IMG/VR virus record: IMGVR_UViG_3300029258_004591
Location: 1-32,163 of that record
DNA length: 32,163 bases
Reading direction: 5' to 3' (one strand)
From: a virus
The translations under genes were made by a program, and so were the position numbers. Positions within the stretch are counted from its first letter, which is position 1, and the number at the start of each line of letters is the position of its first letter. Below are positions 22,703 to 30,830 of the stretch, piece by piece. Under the pieces are notes generated by a model. That model ran no database searches, was not told the origin of the DNA, and was given only the letters and a program-made list of their open reading frames with translations.

Positions 22703-23286
22703 TGATTCAATTACAGATGGGTCCGAATTTTGTGAAGGCAGTCGATGAGCTGTCCTCAATGGGCACCGCCGTAATCGAGGCCTGCTCGGAGGGCCTGGCC
22801 GTCGGCGTCAAAACCGCTGCAAGTAATGTAAGTAAAAATTACCTGAGCGGCCAGTCTTTGAAGCGCCGCACCGGCGCCCTCGCCCGCGCGGTCGATGGCT
22901 GGCTGGCCGGCCCTCTCGATGGTGTCGTCGGCGTCCGGCCTAATGCCGCAGTTGATAAATATAAATGGCTGCTGACTGACGAGTCCAGGACCATCACTCC
23001 GAAGAAGGCCAAGTTCCTTACGATTCCGATTGGCGAGGGTCTGACCGGCGCCGGTGTCGCCCGGTACAAATCGCCGAGGGACGTCCCCGGCGGTTTCTTC
23101 GTTAAGACCGGCGGCAAATTACTGTTCGGTTACAAGAAGGGCAAACGCGGCAAGTTCCGTCCGCTCTTTGTCCTCGTCAAAAGTGTATTCGTCCAGGGAT
23201 CGGGCGCCCTTTACGATGGCGTCACCGATTCGCTCGATGACATCTCCGGCGAGATTGAGGCCCGGATTGACAGAAAAGTAGGATAA
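22699..23286 (+). CDS. HK97 gp10-like neck/tail-completion protein
   Basis: One hundred and ninety-five residues. NFVKAVDELSSMGTAVIEACSEGLAVGVKTAASNVSKNYLSGQSLKRRTGALARAVDG is the typical start of gp10-like neck proteins: a helix, then a basic RTGAL loop. A beta region with DKYKWLLTDESRTITPKKAKFLTIPI follows. These proteins act at the head-tail joint. The gene is ATGA-coupled to the connector and lies before the tail-terminator-like gene, the expected order. Confidence 0.7.
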   Translation: MMIQLQMGPNFVKAVDELSSMGTAVIEACSEGLAVGVKTAASNVSKNYLSGQSLKRRTGALARAVDGWLAGPLDGVVGVRPNAAVDKYKWLLTDESRTITPKKAKFLTIPIGEGLTGAGVARYKSPRDVPGGFFVKTGGKLLFGYKKGKRGKFRPLFVLVKSVFVQGSGALYDGVTDSLDDISGEIEARIDRKVG

Positions 23287-23290
23287 TTTT

Positions 23291-23767
23291 ATGGCAAACG
23301 ATAGCGGACTAATGGCGAAGCTCGAACAGTGGATGGCCGATACGCTTGCAGCGTTAACTTCCGGCGGCGAAGCTGTCTTTAAGACCGCCGATGTCTGGAA
23401 GCACCAGGTAGCGGTCACCGCCGGCGGTATAGAGGCCTTCGAACGCTACGCCCCCTTTGCCTTCGTCGCTTACCAATCGACCGATACCGCCCGCGAAGGT
23501 GATAACGACCTCCGGCAGGTCCTCGAGTTCGCCGTCCTCATCGGCGTTGTAAGTAAGAGCAAAGGTGTAGCGAGAACGGGCAACACCAGGAACCTCGGCA
23601 CCAGTAAGATTCGCGACCTGGTAATCGCCGCCTTCGACCAGCAGCGGCCTGATGATGTGAGTATCGTGTGCGATGAATTTTATTATACCGGCGGCGCTGA
23701 AGTGCTCGATTCACCGAAGCGTCACGCCCTGCAGATGAATTTTGAAGTCAGTCAGTTAACGACTTAA
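23291..23767 (+). CDS. Probable tail terminator protein (gp37/DUF1834-like)
   Basis: One hundred and fifty-eight residues: an N-terminal helix (AKLEQWMADTLAAL), an alternating strand region (DNDLRQVLEFAVLIGVVSKS), a helix (SKIRDLVIAAFDQQ) and a C-terminal strand (RHALQMNFEVSQLT). This is the fold pattern of tail terminator proteins, and Mu gp37-like proteins occupy this place between neck and tail tube. AGGATAA precedes the ATG. The role is assigned from order and pattern, not from a specific motif. Confidence 0.6.
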   Translation: MANDSGLMAKLEQWMADTLAALTSGGEAVFKTADVWKHQVAVTAGGIEAFERYAPFAFVAYQSTDTAREGDNDLRQVLEFAVLIGVVSKSKGVARTGNTRNLGTSKIRDLVIAAFDQQRPDDVSIVCDEFYYTGGAEVLDSPKRHALQMNFEVSQLTT

Positions 23768-23789
23768 CCCCTTTTTAGGAGGCCATAAT

Positions 23790-24692
23790 ATGGCTACTGT
23801 AAACATGCGATTGGGTCTGCCTCAGGCCATGACAATCAACGGCGTCGACGCCGGCGGCCTGATGACGGCTGTCATCCAGTGCGGCTACGAGAATATTATG
23901 CGCTCGGCACCGGATGGTCTCGAGGTCGGCCTCAAAGACAAGGAAGTCCAGTTTGTTCGCGGCACTATCGTCACCCAGGACTGGGTCGAGGCGGTGAACC
24001 TCTTAACCGGCGCAGTCGGTACTTATATCTTCTACGAGCGCAAGAGCGGCGTCGCCGCCGCCACCGGCTACGTTAAGCACACGCTCACCAACCCTGTCAT
24101 TCATCGTGTCGCCATCGGCATAACCAAGGGCGGTTATGCAGTTGTCACTTTTGATTTCGAGTGCCGTGCCGCCGATGAGACTAAGACTATCGCCGATATG
24201 TGGGCGCTTCTCGACAGCCAGGCCGCCCCGACTTACGTCTCGGCAGCCAGAGGCGGCTATCGTGTCGAAAGTGCCGCCCACGGCGGCTCTATTGACATCT
24301 ATCACGTCACGGCCTTTGATTTCACGCTGACGCTTCCCCTTATAAAGGCCTGCAACGACGCCGACGTCGCCTATACCTGTGTCGATGCCCGTCTTGACGG
24401 CCTGACGGCCGGCGGCTCTATCAGTTTCCAGTGCGGCGAAATCACCGGTGCTATTCTCACCTGCCAGGAGCTGATCGCCGCCTCGGCGGCGGCGTTGGTC
24501 CTGGTTGTTACACAGGGCGGGGGTGCCGCCGACAAAACTATAACAATTGCCGGCTGCGATTTCAGTAATATCGGCAGCTCTTCAAGTGTCGGCGCCCCGT
24601 TTACTGAATACAGCGCTGCCTTTGATGTCGCCAATGATACCGGTACCCAGCTGACCCTCTCCGGCGACAATAAGATTATTACCATAGCATAA
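23790..24692 (+). CDS. Major tail tube protein
   Basis: Three hundred residues, beta-rich, with AGGAGG before the ATG. LPQAMTINGVDAGGLMTAVIQCGYENIMRSAPDG and EVQFVRGTIVTQDWVEAVNLLTGAVGTYIFYERK resemble the first half of tube proteins. The C-terminal ~100 residues (TAGGSISFQCGEITGAILTC, AALVLVVTQGGGA) may be a decorating domain. It is the only candidate for the tube and lies immediately before the tape measure gene. No sheath gene accompanies it, so the tail is probably non-contractile. Confidence 0.75.
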   Translation: MATVNMRLGLPQAMTINGVDAGGLMTAVIQCGYENIMRSAPDGLEVGLKDKEVQFVRGTIVTQDWVEAVNLLTGAVGTYIFYERKSGVAAATGYVKHTLTNPVIHRVAIGITKGGYAVVTFDFECRAADETKTIADMWALLDSQAAPTYVSAARGGYRVESAAHGGSIDIYHVTAFDFTLTLPLIKACNDADVAYTCVDARLDGLTAGGSISFQCGEITGAILTCQELIAASAAALVLVVTQGGGAADKTITIAGCDFSNIGSSSSVGAPFTEYSAAFDVANDTGTQLTLSGDNKIITIA

Positions 24693-24707
24693 ATCACGTG
24701 CAGCGAT

Positions 24708-24731
24708 ATACGAGATACGAGATACGAATAA
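24708..24731 (+). repeat. GATACGA heptad repeats before the tape measure gene
   Basis: Two exact GATACGA units (24714-24720, 24721-24727) follow a partial unit and run straight into AATAAATGG, the start of the tape measure gene. The same GATACGAATAAATGGC junction occurs at 26406-26421. No ribosome site precedes either ATG. Confidence 0.7.
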
Positions 24732-26339
24732 ATGGCCAAAGACATTAACATACACGTAAAGGCCAAGGACACCGGCCGTACCAAGCAGCAGCTTGATGAT
24801 GTCGGCCGGTCTGCAAAAGACGTCGGAACGAAGACTGCCGAAGGTTCCAAGCAGGCCACCGCTGCCACTGACAAAACAACACAGAAGCTTTCCGGTATGG
24901 GGAAAATCCTGGGAACCTTAAAAAGCCAGGTAATGGCTTTTATAGGTGCATGGCTTGGTCTTCAAGCTGTAATAAAGGTAGTCACCTATCTTATCCAAAA
25001 GCTCGAGCGTATCCAGCAGCTTCAAAGAGAAATCTACGAGAAGTCGCTCAGCTTCGCCGAAATCGGCCAGGCCCTCGAGTTTCAGACCGGCACCAAAGGC
25101 CGTCAGCAGCACTGGGCTACCCAGGCAGCCGGCCTGCAGGCCGCAGGAGGCCTTGCCTCTCCTGCAGTCGCCCAGCAGATGCTTATTTCAATGGACATTG
25201 CCTTTGCGGCCCAGGGCGGCATCAAGAGTCCTCAGGTGATGGGTGTCGCCGGCCAGCTCGCTCCTTTTGTCGGCGCCGCCGGTCTCGGCCCTTCTGAGGT
25301 CAGTCAATTATTTAAATTTGCAGGCACAGCCGGCATCGCCCCAACAACCGCCGCATATAAACAGTATTTTGCACAATTACAGGCAGCCTATACTGCCAGT
25401 CAATCTACAGATTTCGGCCAGTTTCTCTCGGGTGCTCAAAAAGGCGTTACTGAATATATAACGCAGGGGGGAACTCTGGGTGAAGGCTTAAGCGCCTACG
25501 GCGGCGCCGTCGCTGTTACGGCCAGTGAGAACTTAGCTGCTACACTCGTTGAGCAGACTGCACGTTTGTCCAGTGGTGCCTATGCGAGACCTCGTCAGGC
25601 GATTGAGAGGGGTCTTGGTGTAAGATGGGAAGCCCTCTCGATGAATGAAAGGATGGATGCCCTCTTGAAATACGTCGGTGGCATCCCCCAATCCCGCCGG
25701 TCTCAGGTCCTCGCCGAACAGGGCTTTCCAGTGGAGCTTACAACCGGAATCGGCAAGATGATTACGCCAGGAGCTATGCAGACAATGGCCGCCACGCGAG
25801 AAGCTGTCGCAGGTGCTTCTGCCGCCGATGTAGATGCACAGACACAAGCCTATTTAGAATCAACGTTAGGAAAAGCAAAAGCTGGTGAGGCCGGTAGGGC
25901 GGCTAAAACTATCGAGGCCGGCCCCGAATTCGCATCCTGGCAGGAGAGATTAAAAACCGCCAGAGCTGAACATGAGATTCTTGTCGGTAAAGGCGAAGAC
26001 CGCTGGATACGTGATAAGGTTGAGCCTTATGTCATGGCTGTCGAAGACCTGCAAAAAGAAATCACTGCCTTCGAACCCCGCACGGAAGAGGAGCGTCTTA
26101 GAAAAGAAGAACTGCTTTTTATAATTAAATCATCAATGATGATGCCGACAGGTCTGCTAACACAATTTTTGGGTACAGCAGGACAGGTTGGCGGTTTAGG
26201 TTATAAATGGACAGGAGAATTTGAAGCCCTTCAGCAGCCCGTAATTATAAATGACAGTTCCGTTAAGTATTATCCGCGAGTTGGCACCGATGACACAGGC
26301 AGGGGCCCGCGTGCTATTCCCCCGGGCGTTGTACCGTAA
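24732..26339 (+). CDS. Tape measure protein
   Basis: A 535-residue protein. The N-terminus (INIHVKAKDTGRTKQQLDDVGRSAKDVGTKTAEGSKQA) is characteristic of tape measure proteins. A hydrophobic segment (QVMAFIGAWLGLQAVIKVVTYLI, ~57-79) and long Ala/Gly/Gln-rich helices follow. The length would set a tail of roughly 80 nm at 0.15 nm per residue. Only 39 bases separate it from the tube gene, so the usual pair of frameshifted tail chaperone genes is absent here. No peptidoglycan hydrolase motif is seen. The start region lacks a ribosome site. Confidence 0.85.
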   Translation: MAKDINIHVKAKDTGRTKQQLDDVGRSAKDVGTKTAEGSKQATAATDKTTQKLSGMGKILGTLKSQVMAFIGAWLGLQAVIKVVTYLIQKLERIQQLQREIYEKSLSFAEIGQALEFQTGTKGRQQHWATQAAGLQAAGGLASPAVAQQMLISMDIAFAAQGGIKSPQVMGVAGQLAPFVGAAGLGPSEVSQLFKFAGTAGIAPTTAAYKQYFAQLQAAYTASQSTDFGQFLSGAQKGVTEYITQGGTLGEGLSAYGGAVAVTASENLAATLVEQTARLSSGAYARPRQAIERGLGVRWEALSMNERMDALLKYVGGIPQSRRSQVLAEQGFPVELTTGIGKMITPGAMQTMAATREAVAGASAADVDAQTQAYLESTLGKAKAGEAGRAAKTIEAGPEFASWQERLKTARAEHEILVGKGEDRWIRDKVEPYVMAVEDLQKEITAFEPRTEEERLRKEELLFIIKSSMMMPTGLLTQFLGTAGQVGGLGYKWTGEFEALQQPVIINDSSVKYYPRVGTDDTGRGPRAIPPGVVP

Positions 26340-26412
26340 TTGAAAGTTGAGAGTTGAAAGTTGAAAGTTGAAATCGATTCACGATTCACAAGATACGAGA
26401 TGCGAGATACGA
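26340..26412 (+). repeat. Three families of 7-bp tandem repeats
   Basis: The whole gap between the tape measure and the next gene is built of 7-base units: five of TTGAAAG-type (26340-26374), two of CGATTCA (26375-26388), and three of GATACGA-type (26392-26412). The last runs into AATAAATGG. Similar simple heptads are known in some host genomes; here they replace a normal ribosome site. Confidence 0.8.
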
Positions 26413-26416
26413 ATAA

Positions 26417-26809
26417 ATGGCTGATTTAGCAACTATTTTCGGAAGTGCTATTAAGGTCGGCGTCCAGCCCCGCCAGTCGGAGCGCCAGTACGCCGGCTTC
26501 CCCGGCGCCCACGGTGTTACCTCCATGGCAATGGGCACTCGCGGCCGCCAGCTCATAATATCCGGCACTTTTTACCAGGCTGGCGGCAGTTACGCCGCAG
26601 CCCGCGCCGCCCTTCAGACCGCTATCGATGTTATTGAGACTTATTTGTGGGCGGCATCCGCCGACTACACTTATGGCAACGAGACTTATTACAACGTCGT
26701 CTTTGATAAGCTCTCTCTCGTTCCTGACGCCCAGGGTAAATTCTTTCACTGGAACGCCGGCGGCTACGTCACCGCTAATTTTGTCTGTTACGGACGTGTT
26801 TTGATATGA
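26417..26809 (+). CDS. Tail-tip / distal tail-like protein (130 aa)
   Basis: One hundred and thirty residues, beta-rich (GRQLIISGTFYQAGGSYAAARAALQTAID, ETYYNVVFDKLSLVPDAQGKFFHWNAGGYVTANFVCYGRV). The strand-loop pattern and the position after the tape measure fit a distal tail or baseplate adaptor. It overlaps the next gene by ATGA. The ATG is preceded by heptad repeats rather than a ribosome site. The family is not certain. Confidence 0.6.
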   Translation: MADLATIFGSAIKVGVQPRQSERQYAGFPGAHGVTSMAMGTRGRQLIISGTFYQAGGSYAAARAALQTAIDVIETYLWAASADYTYGNETYYNVVFDKLSLVPDAQGKFFHWNAGGYVTANFVCYGRVLI

Positions 26810-28980
26810 CGGTAAAGAACGATCACAAAAAGTTGAACCGATTCGCCCAGCGATTGGTTGTTGAATACAAAAAGGCCTCGGGCTCACCGCCCGATTTCGC
26901 CCTGTCCTGGCAGCCTTTGTGGTCGGCCAAGGTCGACCGCATAACAATCAACAGGGCCGGCAGCTCTTCGGTGGCCGTTATCTGGTTCCCTAACCTTCGA
27001 TGGGACGAGGGCATCTCTCTTGCCTGGGGCGATATGGTCCGCATCCGCACCGACCACCGCTTGGAACACAAAAGGACCGTTCTTTTCAAGGGTTTTGTCA
27101 CCAACTATATGAGCGGCTATTGCGGCGGCTCCGATAAGGCCAACACCTCTTACGAGCGCAACGCCGTCGCCTGCTCCGATTTCCGCTGGCTGCTGCGGGT
27201 AACCTCTCCGGTATTCGGCCAGATCGCTCGCGGCCCCGATGACTATACCGGTTACGGTACGCCGAGCCAGACCGCTATCAGCGGCTCCTACACGTATCTG
27301 TCCGGCCGGCGTGTAATATTCAACCCCGGCGGACTTGGCAACTGCGACCGGACCGAGCTTGCTTTTACCAACCCCCTCGATTTAAGCACCTGTAATATTC
27401 CAATATTCTGCAACACCGGCGACGGCGATTTATGGACCGCCCGCAAGATGCTCCGTTACGTCTTGAGCCCGATTTACAACCTCGCTTATAGATATTTTCC
27501 TATCCCCGACCCGAATGACCTGGCCGGTCTCGCTCACGCAGATTTCGACAAGGTCTTATTCAACACTGTCGCCGACGGCCTTAACGTCATCGAGGCCGTA
27601 TCTTCTATTTGTCGTCATGTTGGCTGGGACTTCCGCGAGGATTATTCCAACGATGATACGGTCTCTCTTGTTTTCTTTAAGCCCGGTTCGGCCTCCAGCT
27701 ACAGCCGTTCATCCTCCAGTCAGACCATTCTGCACCACCTCTATTGCCCTCCGGCAGGCGAGAGCATCGCCGCCGCCGTCGCCGCCGGCAGAAAGATATT
27801 ATGGCACATGGATCTCGCCGAGGACATCGCCGCCGTTATCAATAAGCCCTGGGGCTTCGGCGCCCCGCACCGTTTCGAGTTCACCGCCGAATTGGTCCCC
27901 GCCTGGCTCGATTCCCGCCTTGAGCCTGACACGTCAGAAGACAATAGCCGCCTCTTCCTTACCGAGGCCGCTCTGCAGTCTATTACCGATCCGAACTCTT
28001 ACAGTTATTATAAATACTATCATCCGAGAGGTTCGGCCTTCCTTCGTGATGTCGGCCGCAAATGGGCCTTGAACGAGGCCGGCTCTTACACTGATGCCGA
28101 TACTTACGACAGGGGCGTTCCCTTTGACTTTGCCGATGTAATTGACGATGAATACATCAAAGATGCCGACTCCGGCAAGAGGCGTTACGCCCCCTTTAAC
28201 AGGCAGTTATTACCCTGTCTAACGCTCGATAAAGATAGTGTAAATTCCGTAGGTATCAAGGTCGAGTTCAGTTTTGACGGCGGCAAGAACTGGCAGGTAA
28301 TCACCGCCTCTATCAGCTCTCTCCGTTCCGAGGCCGGTATCTATATCAATGAGGCCAATTTGGCTGAGATGGTCGACCAGGCCGAGGGCAAAATCGAAGG
28401 TGGCGCTCTGGATGGTGTCCAGCTCAATTTATGGAGCTCGTTATGTGATGACAAGTTAAGCAATCGAAGTTTCAAAGATGGCAACTGGAAGACCCGCGTC
28501 CGTGTCACCGCCTCCGTCCAGCTCGACAGCCGGCTCGGCTTAAAGGCATCGCCCGCCTCTCCCACAGTGGGCTCACCCTTCCATCATTCGCAGTTGTATG
28601 ATTTCTCCGAGAAATACGGCATCGAGAAGCGCACCACTTCGAGCTCATTTTCCACCAGCTCACTACCCGCCGCTGAGAAGGGCACCGATGAGTGGTTCGA
28701 TAAGCACTTGGAGGCCATAAGGGATGCCAACCAGGATATGAGTATCAGCGGCGCCTTTACCCTGGAGCGATTGTGGCTGGGCGAGGGCGGAGGCTCGCCC
28801 GCCTTCTGTCTGGGCGATGGCATCGAGAAGATTGCCGGCAGGGAGTACCCGTTAAGTATCCAGCTCTCCGGCAGCACTGTCATCTGCCCGGAGATCTGCC
28901 AGATAATATACCTGCCCGATAAGCAGAAGATGAAATTAATCACTCGCGATTTACGTTTCGCAGAGGATGTTCTGATATGA
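26806..28980 (+). CDS. Tail-tip / baseplate hub-like protein (724 aa)
   Basis: A 724-residue protein coupled by ATGA to its neighbours on both sides. The first ~150 residues (DRITINRAGSSSVAVIWFPNLRWDEGISLAWGDMVRIRTDH, RTVLFKGFVTNY) resemble the beta-barrel of tail hub proteins, where the tail tube meets the baseplate. Middle parts hold a ligand-like fold (NVIEAVSSICRHVGWDFRED) and the C-terminal part a beta-sandwich (RVRVTASVQLDSRLGLKASPASP). It is the largest tail protein after the tape measure, as expected for a tail-tip host-contact protein. Assigned from order and overall pattern. Confidence 0.7.
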   Translation: MTVKNDHKKLNRFAQRLVVEYKKASGSPPDFALSWQPLWSAKVDRITINRAGSSSVAVIWFPNLRWDEGISLAWGDMVRIRTDHRLEHKRTVLFKGFVTNYMSGYCGGSDKANTSYERNAVACSDFRWLLRVTSPVFGQIARGPDDYTGYGTPSQTAISGSYTYLSGRRVIFNPGGLGNCDRTELAFTNPLDLSTCNIPIFCNTGDGDLWTARKMLRYVLSPIYNLAYRYFPIPDPNDLAGLAHADFDKVLFNTVADGLNVIEAVSSICRHVGWDFREDYSNDDTVSLVFFKPGSASSYSRSSSSQTILHHLYCPPAGESIAAAVAAGRKILWHMDLAEDIAAVINKPWGFGAPHRFEFTAELVPAWLDSRLEPDTSEDNSRLFLTEAALQSITDPNSYSYYKYYHPRGSAFLRDVGRKWALNEAGSYTDADTYDRGVPFDFADVIDDEYIKDADSGKRRYAPFNRQLLPCLTLDKDSVNSVGIKVEFSFDGGKNWQVITASISSLRSEAGIYINEANLAEMVDQAEGKIEGGALDGVQLNLWSSLCDDKLSNRSFKDGNWKTRVRVTASVQLDSRLGLKASPASPTVGSPFHHSQLYDFSEKYGIEKRTTSSSFSTSSLPAAEKGTDEWFDKHLEAIRDANQDMSISGAFTLERLWLGEGGGSPAFCLGDGIEKIAGREYPLSIQLSGSTVICPEICQIIYLPDKQKMKLITRDLRFAEDVLI

Positions 28981-29447
28981 GTGCTATTGTAACCATAAGT
29001 TTCGTTGTCGGTGTCGGCTATCTGCCCGGCGATTACGCTGTGCTGTTCGGCAATGATGGCAGTGGCGACGTCGACTACAATACCCCGCTGTCGGGCGAGC
29101 TTCCTCTGTACCCTAACGGTGCCGGCATTTACGGATTCGGCCGGGCACCCTGGGGCCGCTTTTACTGGGGACGGGCCTTTAGTATGAAGGCCCCCGGCTT
29201 CGGCCACCTGCCTTTCGGCCGGTTCCCCTGGGGCTGTGGCTCGGCCGTTGTGCAGGCAACGCACGAGGTATTCGATTGCGGCGATTATAAGTTTGCCTTC
29301 GGCTGTTACGACCAGCTTGGCAACGCCCATTCGGGCTCGCCCGAGGAGATCTGTGCCGAGATCCACATCGCCCCGGACTCACCCGAAGGCCTGACTCGAG
29401 TCAGTTACAACAAAACTACTGATGTTTTGATATTAGCAGCAGCATGA
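28977..29447 (+). CDS. Gly/aromatic-rich tail protein with the GYLPGDYAVLFGN module (156 aa)
   Basis: A 156-residue protein, last of the late operon, ATGA-coupled to the hub gene. Residues 1-30 include GYLPGDYAVLFGN and then GSGDVDYNTPLSG. Residues ~50-85 are Gly/Phe/Trp/Arg-rich with FGRAPWGRFYWG and FGHLPFGRFPWG repeats. The C-terminus is a beta-like FAFGCYDQLGNAHSGSPEE segment. The first 30 residues recur, with 24 identical, at the N-terminus of the chimeric methyltransferase gene at 30831. It probably sits at the tail tip. Confidence 0.65.
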   Translation: MSAIVTISFVVGVGYLPGDYAVLFGNDGSGDVDYNTPLSGELPLYPNGAGIYGFGRAPWGRFYWGRAFSMKAPGFGHLPFGRFPWGCGSAVVQATHEVFDCGDYKFAFGCYDQLGNAHSGSPEEICAEIHIAPDSPEGLTRVSYNKTTDVLILAAA

Positions 29448-29488
29448 CCTTACAGCCCTGACAGTACGCTCTTTGACAAGTTAATAGT

Positions 29489-29695
29489 TTACTTGGCTTT
29501 AGGAAAGTGCAGCCGTGCACCTAATGCGTTGAGTATGAGCTGTAGATTGGCGGCGGTCATCTCGCTGCGGCCTGACAAATAATTGTCAATCGCCGCAGTT
29601 GTTATTTGGTAATTGAGTTCTTTAGCTAGAGCGTAGCCGCTGTTGATTTCGAGTTGTTTCATCCTTTTTTTGAGCTGTTGGCGAAAGTCAATCAT
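29489..29695 (-). CDS. XRE-type helix-turn-helix regulator (68 aa)
   Basis: The start is the ATG at 29695, with GGAGG 6 bases upstream and an 8-base overlap with the previous gene. Sixty-eight residues with a Cro/CI-like domain: FRQQLKKRMKQLEINSGYALAKELNYQITTAAIDNYLSGRSEMTAANLQLILNALG. The layout is the same as in antitoxins and small phage regulators. As the last gene of a three-gene operon next to an AT-rich palindrome, it may autoregulate that operon. Confidence 0.75.
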   Translation of the reverse strand: MIDFRQQLKKRMKQLEINSGYALAKELNYQITTAAIDNYLSGRSEMTAANLQLILNALGARLHFPKAK

Positions 29696-30116
29696 TGCCG
29701 GCCTCCATATAAGCATCGTAATCGGCTAAAAACTCCTCTACTTCGCTTAGTAACTGCGTCAGGTCCTCCGGCGGCTCATCTATCCAAACAAAGTTGCACA
29801 GCGTCTCTCCCCTGCGTGTCTCATATTCGAACGGCGGATTAAGTGCCTCATCGGCTTCAACGAGCTCGGCAATAAATCTGGGCTGGCGGGTATGTACTAT
29901 ATAACTGTGCAGTCCGCCTACATCATCCGCCCAGAGCCATTCCGATGGCGGTGGAATCTTGGTGTCAATTTTCCAGCCGGCCTCGACCGGCAGCAGGCCG
30001 GGGATTCGCATAACGAGCGCCTCGTCTCTGCCTTCGGGCAGTTGAAGCGATTCGGCGATTTGCCGCCATTTATCCGGCTGCTTAAAATCGGTTTTTTGAA
30101 TTTTTACAATCAACAT
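29688..30116 (-). CDS. Unknown acidic protein of the cargo operon (142 aa)
   Basis: A 142-residue acidic protein with no signal peptide or membrane segment. Features are KQPDKWRQIAESLQLPEGRDEALVMRIPGLLP in the N-terminal half, SYIVHTRQPRFIAELVEADE in the middle and an acidic C-terminal helix (DLTQLLSEVEEFLADYDAYM). Both ends overlap the neighbouring genes, so it is translated with them. No family is recognised. The operon lies between late genes and the modification locus, a typical cargo (moron) position. Confidence 0.6.
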   Translation of the reverse strand: MLIVKIQKTDFKQPDKWRQIAESLQLPEGRDEALVMRIPGLLPVEAGWKIDTKIPPPSEWLWADDVGGLHSYIVHTRQPRFIAELVEADEALNPPFEYETRRGETLCNFVWIDEPPEDLTQLLSEVEEFLADYDAYMEAGND

Positions 30117-30628
30117 TTTTGCACCCTTTCTTTAAAATGGCTGAAACTCTCATATGGTTCAAGCTCTCTGCCTTCGAATTCTTTCAATGATTCAAAGTCT
30201 TGTTGAGTAATTGCGATTTTTTTGGGGTAATAATCATCTGTTTTACAGTCGAGCGCTTCGAATTTAGCTACCGGCTGCCACCGCTTGCGGCCATCTCTGC
30301 CGATTTGCCGCTCAAATCCGGCAGAGAAAAAATAACGGGTTACAATCGGCTCTGCCCGCTCAGCCAGTACCTTATGGGCAAGCTCAGTTAAATTGGTGTC
30401 GGGATAAAAAAAGTAAGTTCTTCCCATAGTCGAGCCGCTGCCGCCTTTGTAAAACCCGCCGTGATGCCATTCGTCGGCAAAAGGTTTCAATTCTGCGGCA
30501 GTGATTTTTTCACCGCTCATTTTTCGCAGCTTTTTCGCCACTTCGCCTGCCGTAAGCAGCCCGTTGGCCGATGCCTCAGCGTGCCTTTCGCTAACATATT
30601 TGCCTATTTGTTCTATTGCAAGTGCCAT
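30110..30628 (-). CDS. Unknown protein, first gene of the cargo operon (172 aa)
   Basis: The start is the ATG at 30628, 8 bases after AAAGGAG. One hundred and seventy-two residues. Residues ~1-55 look like a helical, possibly DNA-binding, domain (GKYVSERHAEASANGLLTAGEVAKKLRKMSGEKITAAELKPFADEWHHGGF). A middle segment has GGSGSTMGRTYFFYPD. The C-terminal half is mixed (RKRWQPVAKFEALDCKTDDYYPKKIAITQQDFESLKEFEG). No family is recognised. It overlaps the next gene by 7 bases. Confidence 0.6.
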   Translation of the reverse strand: MALAIEQIGKYVSERHAEASANGLLTAGEVAKKLRKMSGEKITAAELKPFADEWHHGGFYKGGSGSTMGRTYFFYPDTNLTELAHKVLAERAEPIVTRYFFSAGFERQIGRDGRKRWQPVAKFEALDCKTDDYYPKKIAITQQDFESLKEFEGRELEPYESFSHFKERVQKC

Positions 30629-30670
30629 TTTAACTACTCCTTTCAATTTCTCTTTTAACTTTTAACTTCT

Positions 30671-30699
30671 ATTATAATTATACAATTATAATTACACAA
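30671..30699 (-). promoter_or_regulatory. Promoter with overlapping palindromic operator for the cargo operon
   Basis: The gap 30629-30830 holds no gene and is AT-rich. ATTATAATT (30671-30679) and AATTATAAT (30684-30692) form a perfect 9-base inverted repeat. On the minus strand TTGTGT (30694-30699) lies 17 bases before TATAAT (30671-30676), which is inside the palindrome. A regulator bound there, perhaps the XRE protein, would block the promoter. Confidence 0.55.
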
Positions 30700-30830
30700 G
30701 TCAAGTAAATTATTTCAAAATAAGCGAAAACTTTTCAAAATCGCTGTTTTTACCTTAAAAACAAGTTTTCTATGCTAAAAATTTTTCGTTAAAAATTACG
30801 CGGGTTATATTCCGGACAATAACTTCTACA

